Below are positions 28,486-41,139 of a stretch of DNA of 64,000 nucleotides, in pieces. Positions within the stretch are counted from its first letter, which is position 1; each line of letters starts with the position of its first letter. The position numbers and the translations under genes were made by a program. The DNA is from Echinometra lucunter (Eukaryota; Echinodermata; Echinoidea; Camarodonta; Echinometridae). Location of the stretch: contig JAPZVO010000109.1 in NCBI GenBank assembly GCA_029962745.1, positions 1 through 64,000 on the forward strand. Reading direction: 5' to 3'. Below the pieces are notes generated by a model. That model saw only the letters and a list, made by a program, of their open reading frames with translations. It was not told the origin of the DNA and did no database searches.

Positions 28486-28738
28486 TGGCCTAGCACCTTT
28501 AAGGGTGCAGTTCAGTGGCGTAGATAGGTTCTTACACCTGGGGGGATGATTTGCTGTTCATGAGAAATCGAGGATCAATTTCGTTTACAGATAACGCACA
28601 CGCAAACCCACACAGGGCCGTATTTTTTTTTCCTGGGAGGGCAAGGTGCGTAAACATTTTCAAAGAACCTCGAAAGCGAGGAGGCAAAGCGACCGAGCTT
28701 TTCATAGGGGCGCTTTTGCATTTCTAAAAATGAAATTG

Positions 28739-28870
28739 AAGGATTTGGTGCTCACTTTAGAGCACTCTTTTAGTAATGATAATAATGACAGTGTCTCTTT
28801 GAATTCATTCCAACATAAGCTCAAACTATTTTTACTTCATTCTTATAGCACATTGCAATGCAATTAATTG
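28739..28870 (+). mobile_element. Possible LINE reverse transcriptase C-terminal remnant
   Basis: The frame encodes SVSLNSFQHKLKLFLLHSY, resembling the S-L-x-x-F-K-x-x-L-K-x-x-L tail of LINE reverse transcriptases. There is no other support, and the text downstream to 29340 is not recognised. Confidence 0.35.
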
Positions 28871-29915
28871 ATTTTGTTTTCTTCGAATACGTCTTAGGTC
28901 ATCGCCCCTCGCACCGTCCTATGCTCACGAACTTCCTACCTCTCTATGCTTTTTGTCTTGTCGTTTCTTGTATTATCTTTCTTTCATCTTGGCCTGTCCC
29001 TTTTTTTCCTATTTTCCTTCCTTTCTCTTCTTGTCTTTAATGCACAGCACATCCCTCATCTGGCGGATTCCTCGCTGTGTGACTGAATTTGGAACTGGAA
29101 TATATGGGCTCTACTGCTGTGCTATCTAGCTCTGTATTATTTTAATATCATGTTCTGTTTTCTTTTGTCTACTTTCCTTTTCCCTCCTTGTGGAATCCAC
29201 GTAATTACAAGCATTGCTTTCTAGTGGATTTCTCTTTTCCAATATTAGTTTTCTTCTTAAAATACATTGTGCCTAGCAGATTTTGTTTGGTAGTCATATC
29301 AAAAAGAGAAAATAATGTACATTGATTTTACGAATTACTGAAAAAAGAACATTCTAGTATGTTTCGTATTATTTGGGGGGGGGGGAATTGAACTTGAGGT
29401 GAAATAAGTGAATAATGTTATATTTTGATAGAAGAATGGACTTTGATTAAGTTGTTACATGTATGTAATGCGTTTTGCAACTACAAAAGTGAAGGTAATT
29501 ATGTAAACAAAAATGTCGCAATTACACTCTCTGTTGTTATAATACAAATATGATTTATACGGACTTTAGAACCTGAAAATTCCAGCAGGGTACACACTTT
29601 AATAGGGAAAAAAGAGAGGAACGGCAAACAAGTCTTACTTAATAAGTAAGTTATTAATGTATAAGTATATGTGATTTTGGCTTCTGGTTACCTTGAATGT
29701 GAGATTCGAAAAAAGAAGGTGACTGAAGATTTCAAGAATTACCTGTGCTTTTCTCTTCCCCGGCAGCCTGAGGTTACACTCTCTTCATGCAAGAAATATA
29801 ATACATGATTATAGCTTCAGTGGTCGTCACGATATTTTGTTCTCAAAATTATACATGTATTTGCTTGTGTTTTTATTGCCCGGAATAAATGAGAATACCT
29901 CCATCAACAATACTG
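28871..29915. other. No gene recognised
   Basis: CT-rich then AT-rich sequence; a G run at 29377-29386. Confidence 0.4.
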
Positions 29916-29924
29916 CTACTACTA

Positions 29925-29990
29925 CTACTACTACTTCTTATAATAATAATAATTACAATGATAATAATAATAATAATAACAATTAGAATG

Positions 29991-30043
<53 letters not shown>

Positions 30044-30060
30044 AATAAATTATAATGATA
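29925..30060. repeat. (AAT)n microsatellite with interruptions
   Basis: ACT, then AAT triplets with a few GAT/AAC changes. Produces I-rich and L-rich artificial frames on both strands. Confidence 0.9.
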
Positions 30061-30489
30061 ATGATAGTGATAGAGATAAAGTGAAAATTGTAATTTCAAA
30101 ACATTTATTATGATATTAACAATAATCATGTCAGTTCTAGCACTACTACTAATACGATTATCAATAATTAGAACGATAATGATAGCATCAGTAGGATCAA
30201 AACTACGAAAACGTGGCAATTATTGGATACCCCTCCAAAGAGGTTCTATGAATGTGTGCAGAATAACTTGCTTTTCTCGTTTGATATGAATTAGGAACTT
30301 CATTTTCTTTATTCCTTTGCTGTTTTCTTTTGAACACACTTTCATTTTTTTTAAAGGGGGTTTTCGAAAATAAAAAAGTGAGAAGGAAATGGTGACGGCG
30401 AAGAAATCTACAGATTATGGCGTGTGCTTCTCGCCAGAATACTTACTATCCTGTTTCTGAGTTGTACTTGTGCGAGAGAGCAAAGACAG

Positions 30490-30670
30490 AAACAATACAC
30501 ACTTAAAATTAAAGGTTCATTTTGGCACCCTAAATGCCACACTGGCAGCACCTCTTGGGGTGCAAACTTGCATCTTTTATGACAAAGGTGCAAAGATGCA
30601 CCCTTCTGTACCTGTTTGCACCTGAAAATTCCTGTCTACATCCTTAAGGGTGCAACTGAAGGGGAAAAAA
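30490..30670. repeat. Block of GGTGCA/TGCACC words
   Basis: TTGCACC, GGTGCAA, GATGCACCC and AGGGTGCAA recur about ten times in both orientations over 170 bp. Confidence 0.55.
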
Positions 30671-31444
30671 TCAGCCATATCTATGCATGAAAAAATTGAA
30701 AGGAACCTTGTTTAATGTAATGATAACTGATGTCCGGACCTCTCATAAGCCGGTGAATTTTATATATGAATATATATTGTTATTTTGTTCATTCCATTTA
30801 TGGGGGGGGGGGGGGGTATAAGCGCCCCGTTTACTTATGTATGTAACAACACGCCCCTACACTTGATCAAAGATCACACAATATCTACACGTCCCGCCCC
30901 TCTGATGTTCCACAATGAAATTGCTTGTGGCCTTGGTTCATATTTGGTATCTATAATAAACGGATGATTGTCTATGTACTGAGCAGTACTGGCTTGCAAT
31001 GGATAGTAAAGGCTTTGGTTTTGAAATGTAATACACGGCTGGTGAGTATTTTTTCAGAAATTTCCTTATTGTCTAGTGTTAAAGTGTGTAATGTAGAACC
31101 TTTACTCGTTTAGCAGCCTCATTCTGATAGATCTTACTGTAATTCAAAAGAAAAATTGATTAAGTGCACATTCTAAAATACGGGATATACTGGCGTTTCT
31201 CTAGCAACTAGGAGAGGTGTTATAAATTATACAGTTCTCTTTTCGGAAAATTGAAATTAAAAATGAAAAACAAGAAACCACGAAACCCCAGAAAAAATAT
31301 ATTATCACGAAATTATATACTCTATTATAAAAATGATCTATTTTCCATATCAATTTGTAGTATTGCGAATTAAGGTCATACATTGATAGCATTAATCCAT
31401 TCAGGCATGACCGTGCAACATTGCTTACACCTCCATTCCACAGA
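30671..31444. other. No gene recognised; one G tract
   Basis: A G run at about 30801-30815. The frames at 30785-31113 (+) and 31201-31392 (-) are not recognised. Confidence 0.4.
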
Positions 31445-31850
31445 GGGCAAGACTGCTCAAAGAAAACTGAAAGGCCGAAACATTTGACGGATCTCTCAAT
31501 GATATTTCAGTGACTTTCAATGATCCCCGAGGTCTTTCATGATTCCTTAATGATCTGTCAATGAATTTCATGTTTTCTGTGGTCTCCACCAAATTTTGAA
31601 CAGGTTCAAAATAATCTTTCAGCGGTCTTTCAGTGGTCTTTTAGTTGGTCTTTTAGTGATCTCTCAATGGGCGTTCAAGGGTCTTACTAGTCTTACAATG
31701 ATTTCTCGACAGTCTCTCATAGAATTCGAGTTTAATGGCCTTACAGAGATCTCAGTTATTCTCTCAGAGGCTAAGTGGAAAACTGCATTTCCTTTCTCCT
31801 TTATCACCAGAAACTTTACTTTTAAGCTGTTATGACCACCTATTCTAACC
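31445..31850. repeat. Block of GGTCTTTCAGTG/TCTCTCAATG words
   Basis: TCTCTCAATG, TCTTTCAGTGGTCTTTTAG and related words recur through 31490-31770 without a fixed period. The overlapping opposed frames at 31596-31835 and 31664-31864 are by-products. Confidence 0.55.
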
Positions 31851-32385
31851 GAATAGTGGTCCACATAATACCCCGAAACAGCAAACCTTAAAACAAAAAT
31901 AATAAGAAAAGTTGAAGTTGAAAGTCAAAAACATACCCAAGATATTTTTAAGCAAAAGAATACATGAGAATTGAAATCATTTTCCTTTTTTTTTTCTTTC
32001 TCATATTTATTTTTTGTCCATGTTTTGATGCAAGTTGTCCTGCGATACCTTTCTCAGAAATTTTGCAAAGACCTCTGTAATCACGTCAAGAATACAAATC
32101 AATGTTTTTTTTTTTAATGTGAAACTTTATTTTTTTTATTCATTATTCTCAAATACATATTTCGAGTGATAAACATGACACTTTTAACGGGAGGTGATAA
32201 TACATGCCACCCCCTCCTATCCCTCCGATCGACACCCATGAGCCGAGACGATAGCCTATAGTCGTGTGTGCACATGCGTTTAAAGTTGAATTTAAAATAC
32301 GCTTTTCTAAAAAAATGTATTTTTGAAAAATACTTCTAGAAAAATGAAAATCACTGTGTTTTTATAGGCCAGCGGACAAATCATG
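31851..32385. other. No gene recognised
   Basis: AT-rich sequence with T runs near 31990 and 32105. Confidence 0.35.
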
Positions 32386-32850
32386 GTGCTCTCGCCATGC
32401 TCGCCCTGCACTCTGCTCATGCTCATGCAAAATCTAAGATCGAGGTAATCTCGAGGGCAACTCAGCATGATTCGTAGCACAGTCGCCGTGCTCACACTCG
32501 ACTCTTGGAAACTCAAATAGCACTCGCCTATCCTTGAATGTGGCGAGTTATTACGAGTTATGAGAGTGCCGCGCGAGCTTGTTACGAGTGATGCGAGTAT
32601 ATTACGAGTTTAAGTGAGTTTAAGCAAGTTCAGCTAGAGTTCAGCTAGAGTTACCAGTCAGTGAAAATTTTTAACATGATCAAAAATGTTGGAATTGCTC
32701 GCAACTTTAGGGAGAGTAGTGCTGAGCCGCAACGAGTTAGGCCGAGCCGTGCCGATTTGTCGCGAGCTAGAGTTACCAGTCAGTGAAAATTTTCAACATG
32801 ATCAAAAATGTTGGAACTACTCGCAACTTTAGGGAGAGTAGTGCTGAGGC
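32386..32850. repeat. CTCG/CGAG-word block with a 123-bp tandem duplication
   Basis: CTCGCC, CTCG, CGAGT and ACGAGTTA recur through 32390-32640. From about 32643 the unit GCTAGAGTTACCAGTCAGTG ... AGTAGTGCTGAG is repeated about 123 bp later (from about 32766) with three or four changes. Confidence 0.65.
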
Positions 32851-32854
32851 TAGG

Positions 32855-33060
32855 CGATCTTTAAGGTCCCACAGAGATCTCTGAGAAATTTTGCTGGAAA
32901 ATTACTTCTTGGTCTTGTATTGATCTTTCTAAGGTTTTTAGAGCCATTTTTCTCTGGTCTTGGAGACTGCTGGGAGATCTTGCCAATTTTTGGTCTATCA
33001 GCGGTCTCTTAAGGGTCTCATCTCTCTGGAATGGGGCCTTAGAATATGACAGGTCAAAAG
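32855..33060. repeat. GGTCTT/GAGATC-word block
   Basis: AGATCTCTGAGA, TTGGTCTTG, GGTCTTGGAGACTGCTGGG and GCGGTCTCTTAAGGGTCTC recur; related in wording to the block at 31445-31850. Confidence 0.5.
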
Positions 33061-33121
33061 ATTTTTTTTTAGTAAAACGTCGAAAACGTTTAATAGTATC
33101 GCTTACCAATAAGAAACACAT

Positions 33122-33530
33122 GCAGTGGCGTATCGGGGGGGGGGGGCAAAAAGGCAAAGGAGAGAAAAGGGAAGGAAAATGAAGATAATCATATCTTTAA
33201 GAATTCTGCGCCCATCCCCTCCCCCATGCAATTCGCAGGGTAAATGCAACATATACAGGGAGGGGGTTTTGTAGGGTATAAAATGCAAATATTTTCTTAC
33301 GCTCGGTCGGTTTGCTCTCTCGCATGATTATTTCCTCTTATCTCATCACCCCCTATACTAGTCCTTACTTAAGCTTTTTAAAAGGAGTTCAAAAATCTAA
33401 AAACTCTGATGCAATTGCCGTTGCTTTGCTCGCTGCCATGTAAGTTTCATCTGCCTCTTGCTAAATACTGTTCCTCCAGTGTGGCCTAATACAGCATTTC
33501 CAAAGGTTAAAGGCATTAGCTAACTTTGTG
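33122..33530. mobile_element. Partial copy of the GCAGTGGCGTATC repeat
   Basis: Begins GCAGTGGCGTATC followed by a G run, an AG-rich stretch, CAGGGTAAATGCAAC, GCTCGGTCGGTTTGCTCTCT and CTCTTGCTAAATACTG. The same order occurs at 52065-52842 and 53166-53940. This copy lacks the right end CCTAGATACGCCACTGC. Confidence 0.65.
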
Positions 33531-33823
33531 AGCAGCTGATTTAAAAAATTCTCAAACTAAGATGAAACATGTGTATGAGTACTTGTATTTATACTCAAAA
33601 AACCTGAAACCAACCATAATTTGGAAGGAAAAGCTGTAAATTAGACGCAAACCGCGATTTTATTAGCTTTCGTCTCGAGAGACACTGAACTTAGAGGACC
33701 GTTTGGACGAATTCAAAAATACCGTTACTTGCCTTCCGCCGCGTGATACGTCAATACACACACACAGTGCGGTCCGTTGAGTCATGTGCGCATGCACACT
33801 CCTTTTACGTTGGGTATATGCAA

Positions 33824-35736
33824 CCGACGCACAATGGGCCAGGGCGAAACAAAAGTGCGCCAAAAGTCATTTTGGGCAATTTAATTTTTTCAATTTTTGT
33901 CATGCCCTATTAAAAGACAATACTTTGAAGAACACTTCAGTAAAATATCTAACTCCGGTATGTACATTAAGGGTGTGAATTTCCTACTTCAAACCGCAAA
34001 ACTCGACATAAATGCGTTTCAGTGCAAATAGTGACCAATTTGATAAATAAGTTATTTAAACATGTAGTTTTAAACTTATCGATCTAAAATTGCTCCCACA
34101 TATTTTTGATAGTTCATTTGACTGTATGAATGGGTTAAAATGGATTGAAACACAATCTTCGTGAATATAATAGGGTAATTATCGTACAAAATAGACTGAT
34201 TTTCCGTGTTTTTCATAAATCCATAAGAAACGTTTAGATTTCCACGGATTTCCAAATCAATTTTATCACCAGCGTTTTCCCTGATGTTTCAGCTTTAAGT
34301 TGATATCAAATTTGGCTGCCACCTTTTGCCACTTTTTATGTTAGAGCCGATTTTCCCTGGCACATTACCCGGAAAATCGGGTTATTTTGGGCCGCGCGGC
34401 TGCTGAAGGATTCTCCGTCATATTACAACGGCGCATGGGGGCGTGCATGACTCTTTACAATTACTCTGCTCTTTACACGCGATGCCGTATAGTTAACAAC
34501 ACGGCGCGTTTTGTTTGTACGTTGGGCAAGCACAATTATTATGCAAAAGAAATAGCGTAGTGTAACCTAATGAATCCGAGTTGGCCAGACGCTCTCTATA
34601 GTGGTACTGTTTATACGGCAAGGTCCCATAAACTCAATAAGAAGTAAACAAGATTTATAATATTATTATAGGACTTGATTTAGTTGCTGAAAACCCCGCT
34701 CTTCCAAAGGTTAAGGTGTATTAACTACAAGCTAAAACTTTCCCCTGCGATATATGTATGGTACATGATTCCGATTCTACACTTCACAGCTAGAAGGTGA
34801 CGATTCACACCATGCACACGGTAGGAATTCCTAAAACTTATTAATTCTTTTATAATATTTATTTCATGCAATTTTTCATACAACTGAAACCCTTTCTTAG
34901 TTGCTTAATTATTTACCTTCATTTTCCCTTTTCCTAATCTGTTATCATTCCAGTAGAATTTAAAAGAAAACACATGGTTCAAGGTGTTGAGCTCATGATT
35001 GATTCGATCGATTTATCTTTTCATCAACCTGCCTATCTACACGCATCCTTCTCTATCTATCCATCCATCCATATCCGTATAGTATTCCTCTATCTATCTA
35101 TATCCTATTCATCCACGTATCTAAAGGTATCTTTCTGTTTATCCGTCCATCTGTCTCATATTCATCAATCTATTTACTCCTGTGATTAACACACATTCAT
35201 ATCTTTCTATCTGCCTATCTATCTATCCATCTATCCATCTATCTATCTTCATATATTCCTTCTTCTAGGTAATTCTTCGGAAATAATTTCGAAGACTCTT
35301 CGAATAATGCATTCTTCTAACGTTATGAACAATAGGCCTACGAAAAATGGACTAAAAGAATGCATGGACTTCATCAGTCAATATCATGTGTTCGTTAACT
35401 CCATGATACCTGAAGAATTAATTTGTACATTCATACCTATAAAAGACCTTCTGTACATTATACTGAGATATGTAGAGGGGAAAAAACAATTACATAATGT
35501 GCAAAGTTTATTGAGAAGAACTTCGAATGGCTCATAGAGACATAAGCTCTCACTGATTTCGGCAGCCAATCAGAAATCAGTGTTTTAATGACTCCATATG
35601 TGGTTGAAATTGTTTCCATTGGATTCTACGTGTCTGATTACCCTTTAACCCATCCTTTAACCATAATATTAGATAAAAACTGAGTGAATATGAATTTTGG
35701 CGCACTTTGGAGCTATCCTGGCCCACTGTGCGACGG
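33824..35736. mobile_element. 1.9-kb TIR element, copy A
   Basis: Left end CCGACGCACAATGGGCCAGG and, reversed, right end CCGTCGCACAGTGGGCCAGG, each followed by an AAAGTGCGCCAAAA-type stretch: imperfect inverted ends of about 42 bp. The interior has no convincing frame; the longest (35307-35537, 76 codons) is unknown. It contains a degenerate (CTAT)n tract at about 34990-35260. Copy B of the same element, in opposite orientation, is spread over 40859-52079. Confidence 0.75.
34990..35260. repeat. Degenerate (CTAT/CATC)n tract inside the TIR element
   Basis: CTATC and CATCC tetranucleotide-derived repeats with interruptions. The reverse complement is found at about 48085-48280 in copy B, so the tract belonged to the element before duplication. 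Confidence 0.85.
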
Positions 35737-35750
35737 TTCTAGGACTACTC

Positions 35751-36008
35751 CCCCGGAGGACAACTCCCCCGGGGACAACTCCCACCTGGCAACTCCCCCG
35801 CAGGACGGGTCCCCCGGAGGACATCTCCCCCGAAGACAACTCCCCCGCAGGACAACTCCCCCGGAGGATGACTCCCCCGAGAACGACTCCCCCCGAGGAC
35901 GACTCCCCCGGAGGACGACTCCCCCGAGGACAACTCCCCCGGAGCACAACTCCCCGGGGGATGACTTCCATCACACAACTCCCCCGGAGGACACCCCCCC
36001 CCCCCCCC
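35751..36008 (+). repeat. 15-bp array, left end of the foldback element
   Basis: About 17 units of GAGGACAACTCCCCC with variants (GGGGACAACTCCC, GAGGACGACTCCC), ending in a C run and TTTAAGGACAAAATT. Because 15 is a multiple of 3, several frames on both strands stay open as P/E/D/N/S or G/S/V/L repeats. Confidence 0.88.
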
Positions 36009-37018
36009 TTTAAGGACAAAATTGCGCATGAAATTTGTTTTTATGACAACGTCTTGCTCGTGAGGAACTGTAAAATAAATCTTTCCTTTTTATAAATCAA
36101 ACTTAAGTAATCAATCCAGTATTTTTTGTTTTTATTCAACTCTCCCGGAGGAGAACAGCTCCTCGGGGATGACAAACGGGGATGGGCGAGGGGTAGAGGG
36201 TTGCTATTCGTTTAATAAGGTATTAGGTCATTTGTCGCTCTAATTGCTAACTTAAAAAAAAAAAAAAAAAACCACCCTTTTGCTCCCATTTTTGCGCCAA
36301 AGTACACATTCAAGAAAATAAAAACTCTAGTAATGGGTACGCTTTTCCGCTCAAGGGTGTTGGGTTTGACAGCTCCCATCGGAACCAAATCTGATCATGA
36401 GAAGAGAGAAAAGAAAGGAATAAAATGAAGAAAGGAAAGTGAGGAACCTAAGTAGGAAGCTACAAAATTAGAGAATGGTGTATCTAGTCGTTGTCTTCAG
36501 GAAAAGGGGGAGATGGCCCACAATCAAGCTTAAGAATAGAAGTCACTTTGCTCGATCAGCAGCCGTGATTGGGTCCCGTTCCTTATCTTACTTTTTAGGG
36601 GAGCGGTCGACCCCTCCCCCCCCCCCCCGAGATCCGGTATCCGCCCCTTTGTTAAACTCACTGACTATAAATGAAAAGAAAACCTTAACGGAATTTTATA
36701 ATGAATGCATGTTAATTTCATTTTTGTTAAAGGACTTGTGCTTCTACGTATTTAGCGTCCAGCGAGCATGTGCGAGTATCATTCTTTGCGCTGAAACCAC
36801 ATGAAATCATTAATAATAAAGTACCTCATTCAAGAGTAGAAGATAAACAAAAAGGAAAAGTCATCGTTAGATTCTTATGATTTGACAAATTTGGACACAT
36901 TTTAATCTTTGATATCTAAATTCGCTGATGAAATTAATCATTTTTATTACTTAGAATATCTGCATTCAGTTGACCTGAAACCTACAGGTTTTATGTATTT
37001 GTTCTTCTTATTTTTTCT

Positions 37019-38679
37019 TTGTAATATAGAGCCTAACAGTGCCTAAAGAAATCTATCAGTCATAAAGCTTGGAGAAAACATTAGTTTACTCATTAAAAAT
37101 TACACTAATCCAGTCTATGTTTGTCAGATAACATTTGATTCCATAATGTTTGCGTACAAAAATAAACAATCATCAAACATGATATGACCATTGCAACTAT
37201 GTTTCAATTGGTGAAACTTTGGCTTACTAATAAAACATATTAACAAATATGTTTTATACAATATCAGTTGCATTAGTTTGAGAATGGAAAACAACAATCA
37301 CACAAAACAAACATACATTAACAAAACAAACGTACATAAGAGTGGGTGTGAAAGTTTGAAAAAAATCCCTAAGAGACACAATTTCGTTTTTAAGTATTTA
37401 TTTTCTTGAAAAAAAAACCCGTTAACAAAACAAGTGAAATCATTTCAAACATAATTGTCAGAGATACCAGTATTTATGTAACGCTATTATCATCATTGAA
37501 TGTAACATCATATAGAAGAGCTGTTTTATACTTATCAAAAAACAAATAGACATTCCACACCGGGACGATATTTTTGGGTGTGTGTGTGTGTGTGCGTGTG
37601 TGTGTGTGGTTTGTGTGTGGAGGCCTTAATTTAACCTTTCTTATCCTCTATATTTTTCTAAATACAATATATCTTTTAGTTTCAACTTTTCTACAGTTTT
37701 CTACTCTGACACGTCCTTCAAAGAATGTATTGTATACCAAAGAAAATTGTGTTTTTCTTCTGATTGTTAACTAGTGCATTGTGAGTATTTGAGCCAGGCA
37801 CTATATTTTACCTAAAGCCGAGATATGGGTGAAAAGCTTATTAAAAGGATGGAAAGGATGAAACAGGGTAGAAGAAATCTGAAGAAATGGAATGGGTGAG
37901 AATTCAAAGTGTAATTCTGTTCTTACTGATTGGCACAAAATGATAAGATGACCGACTTGAGATTTTTCCCCCCTACTTACCAGTTATCACCATGATCACT
38001 GCAGTCATCATTTTCCCATCCGCGTTTCCATCCTAGGTCAGTGTGCTTATTTTCTTTGATTTTTACAGCAGCTCTCTCCTGATCATCTTCGTTGTCATGT
38101 AATTCTCCTCTTCATCATCAGCTCATCACAGTCAGTTTCAAACAATAGCCGCAATTATATTTGAATTGTAGCTGTTTAAATTACTAAAGGCACACACTCC
38201 CTCAATAATATTTTTTAGTATTTTTTTCAGATTTTATCAAAATAAATTAACATTTGAAATTATTCTTCATATAGCTTTTTCCTAACACATGTAACTAACA
38301 AAAACAAATATCAACGAAATTATGAAATTAGTTATTAAGATAGTTACTGAGACAACAAACAATACAGGAGGCGTTCACAAAGTGCCCATGCAGTGTAGTC
38401 TTTAGTGGTGTAGATACAGGGGCTTCAGTATCGTGCGGGCTGTGTGTGTGTTGTGTGTGTGTGTGGGGGGGGGGGGGCATAGGTGATGACCCGCCACATT
38501 TCGAAGTTTGGAAGTTGGTGTAGTATAAACGCGTATACAAAAATACATCTATGGCGCAATTCCCCCCCCCCCCTCCCCCAAATGAGAACCTTTAAGATTA
38601 TGGCATGATGTTCGGAGGGTTGGGCCTGGATGATTACATTAGAAGACGAAGTGATGGATCGAAACGACAATATATAAAA
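37019..38679. other. Loop of the foldback element, no gene recognised
   Basis: AT-rich. It holds (GT)n-like tracts at 37577-37618 and 38442-38465, a G tract at 38466-38477 and a C tract at about 38563-38578. No frame longer than 91 codons and none recognised. Confidence 0.5.
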
Positions 38680-39737
38680 AAATAAGAAGAACAAATACAT
38701 AAAACCTCTAGGTTTAAGGTCAGCTGAATGTAGATATTCTAAGTAAGAAAAATGATTAATTTCATCATCAAATTTAGATACCAGAGCTCAATATGTGTCC
38801 AAATTTGTCAAATCCTAAGATTCTAACGATGACTTTTCCTTTTTGTTTATCTTTTACTCTTGAATGAGGTATTTTATAATTAAATGTTTTCATGTGGTTT
38901 CAGCGCAAGGAACGATACTCGCACATGCTCCCTGGACGCTAAATACGTAGAAGCCAAGTCATTTAACAAAAATGAAATTAACATGCATTCATTATAAAAT
39001 TCCGTTAAGGTTTTCTTTTCATTTATAGTCAGTGAGTTTAACAAAGGGGCGGATACCGGATCTCGGGGGGGGGGGGGAGGGGTCGACCGCTCCCCTAAAA
39101 AGTAAGATTTGTATATGATATCTTGCCTGAAAATTGTGCATTTAGATTTAAAAAAAAAAGGAACGGGACCCAATCACGGCTGCTGATCGAGCGAAGTGAC
39201 TTCTATTCTTAAGCTTGATTATGGGCCATCTCCCCCTTTTCCTGAAGACTAGATACACCATTCTCTACTTTGTAGCTTTCTACTTAGTTTCCTCAATTTA
39301 CTTTCTTCATTTTATTCCTTTCTTTTCTCTCTTCTCATGATCAGATTTGGTTCCGATGGGAGTGTGCCGCTGAAGCTGTCAAACCCAACACCCTTGGGCG
39401 GAAAAGCGTACCCATTACTAGAGTTTTTATTTTCTTGAATGTGTACTTTGGCGCAAAAATGGGAGCAAAAGAGTGGATATTTTTCAAAAAAGTTAACAAT
39501 TAGAGCGACAAATTACCTAATAACTTATTAAACGAATAGCAACCCTCTACCCCTCGCCCATCCCCGTTTGTCATCCCCGAGGAGCTGTTCTCCTCCGGGA
39601 GAGTTGTAATAAAAACAAAAAATACTGGATTAATTACTTAAGTTTGATTTATAAAAAGAAAAGATTTATTTTACAGTTCCTCACGAGCAAGGCGTTGTCA
39701 TAAAAACAAAATTTCATGCGTAATTTTGTCCATAAAG

Positions 39738-40078
39738 GGGGGGGGGGTGTCCTCCGGGGGAGTTGTGTGATGGGAGTCATCCCCCGGGGAGTTGTCCTCG
39801 GGGGAGTTGTCCTCCGGGGGAGTTGTCCTTGGGGGAGTTGTCCTTGGGGGAGTTGTCCTTGGGGGAGTTGTCCTTGGGGGAGTCGTCCTCGGGGGGAGTT
39901 GTCCTCCGGGGGAGTTGTCCTCCGGGGGAGTTGTCCTGCGGGGGAGTTGTCCTGCGGGGGAGTTGTCCTCCGGGGGAGATGTCCTCCGGGGGACCCGTCC
40001 TGCGGGGGAGTTGTCCTCCGGGGGAGTTGTCAGGTGGGAGTCGTCCCCGGGGGAGTTGTCCTCCGGGGGAGTTGTCCT
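39738..40078 (-). repeat. 15-bp array, right end of the foldback element
   Basis: About 22 units of GGGGGAGTTGTCCTC and variants, the reverse complement of the left array. Four adjacent units carry the private variant TCCTTGGGGGAGTTG (about 39823-39880), a local expansion not present in the left arm. Confidence 0.88.
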
Positions 40079-40083
40079 GATAC

Positions 40084-40858
40084 GGCAACCGACCCTCGTA
40101 TATTTTTCAAACATTGGTTCACATTTCTAATATTTAAAAATACTTCCTGTGGATATTATGCTCTGAAACTTTCACATAGGTATTTTTACACTATAACCCT
40201 AATGTTTATCCCATTTTAAAGTAACAAAGTTAGATTTTTTTAAAATCATAACAATGTTAGTCAATGCCTTTAAACATTTTAAAGAAATCTAACATCTTGT
40301 TTGCTTGTTTGTTAGTTTGCTTGCTTTTATTTCAGCGTTCAAAAACATAATATGAATTATAAATGTTTACATGAATATTATATAAATATTACTTAATAGA
40401 ATATATGTTCGACGGTAAACATTATGAAGGATACAAAAAAATACAGAATAAAAAAAAATACATTGAATTAAAGAAGTAAATAATAGGACGCAGTCTCCTG
40501 AGACTGCCACCGTTAGGCTTGAAATGGATTGCGGCCTCATGTAAAATAATTTCATGACATACTGAATTGATCAGGCATGTCAAGTGGGTGCAGTGGAGGT
40601 GCGGGTGCAGGTGCAGTAGATAGCAGTTGAGTAAAAGAAAAGAAATAACTCACGATTTAACATGCATGTGGGCATTTTACTGAATTGGAGTGTGGGATGC
40701 ACAAGACTGTATAACGTTTCTTTTAAGTATTGCTTTCAAGGAATATGGTTGAACAAGATTTCATATTGTGGTGAAAATTATTCCAAATGTCTGGACAACA
40801 ATGTCTAATGGCTTTATATATAGACTATAATGTCTAATTGGCTTTTTTTTTATATATA
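40084..40858. other. No gene between foldback element and copy B
   Basis: AT-rich with a minus frame (40367-40555) not recognised. A short TA-rich stretch leads into the copy B end. Confidence 0.4.
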
Positions 40859-41139
40859 ACGGTGCACAGTTGGCCAGGATAGCTCCAAAATGCGCCAAAA
40901 ATTATATTCACTCATTTTACACTAATATTATGGTTTAATGATGGGTTTAAGGGTAATCAGACAAGTAGAATCCAATGAAAACAATTTCAAACACATTTGA
41001 AGTCATTAAAACACTCATTTTTTTTCTGATTGGCTGCCGAAATCAGCGAGAACTTATGTCTCTATGAGCCATTCGAAGTTCTTCTCAATAAACTTTGCAC
41101 ATTATGTCATTGTTTTCTCCTCTCTACATATCCCAGTAC
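40859..41139. mobile_element. TIR element copy B, piece 1 (inverted)
   Basis: Reverse complement of about 35465-35736, beginning at the terminus GGTGCACAGTTGGCCAGG and running to CTACATATCCCAGTAC. It then breaks off at an insertion and resumes at 47868. Confidence 0.8.

Larger units (their letters stand above)
35751..40078. mobile_element. 4.3-kb foldback element with 15-bp terminal arrays
   Basis: The left arm (35751 to about 37018) and right arm (about 38680 to 40078) are inverted copies of each other: matching blocks include CAACCCTCTACCCCTCGCCC, GATCCGGTATCCGCCCC and the CATGTGGTTTCAGCGCA region. The outer part of each arm is a GC-rich array of 15-bp units (next entries); the inner part is about 1 kb of non-repeated sequence. 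The loop (37019-38679) is about 1.66 kb with no gene. The right arm has a 60-bp insertion near 39107-39160. This design (outer 15-bp array, inner unique arm, variable loop) recalls TU foldback elements of sea urchin as I remember them; I have not compared sequences. Confidence 0.78.

Noticed and set aside
35684..36095. Long frames on both strands with P/E/D/N/S or G/S/V/L repeats (also 39698-40219)
   Set aside because: The 15-bp array keeps several frames open on both strands at once; there is no start context, splice signal or known protein, and the sequence is the end array of a foldback element.
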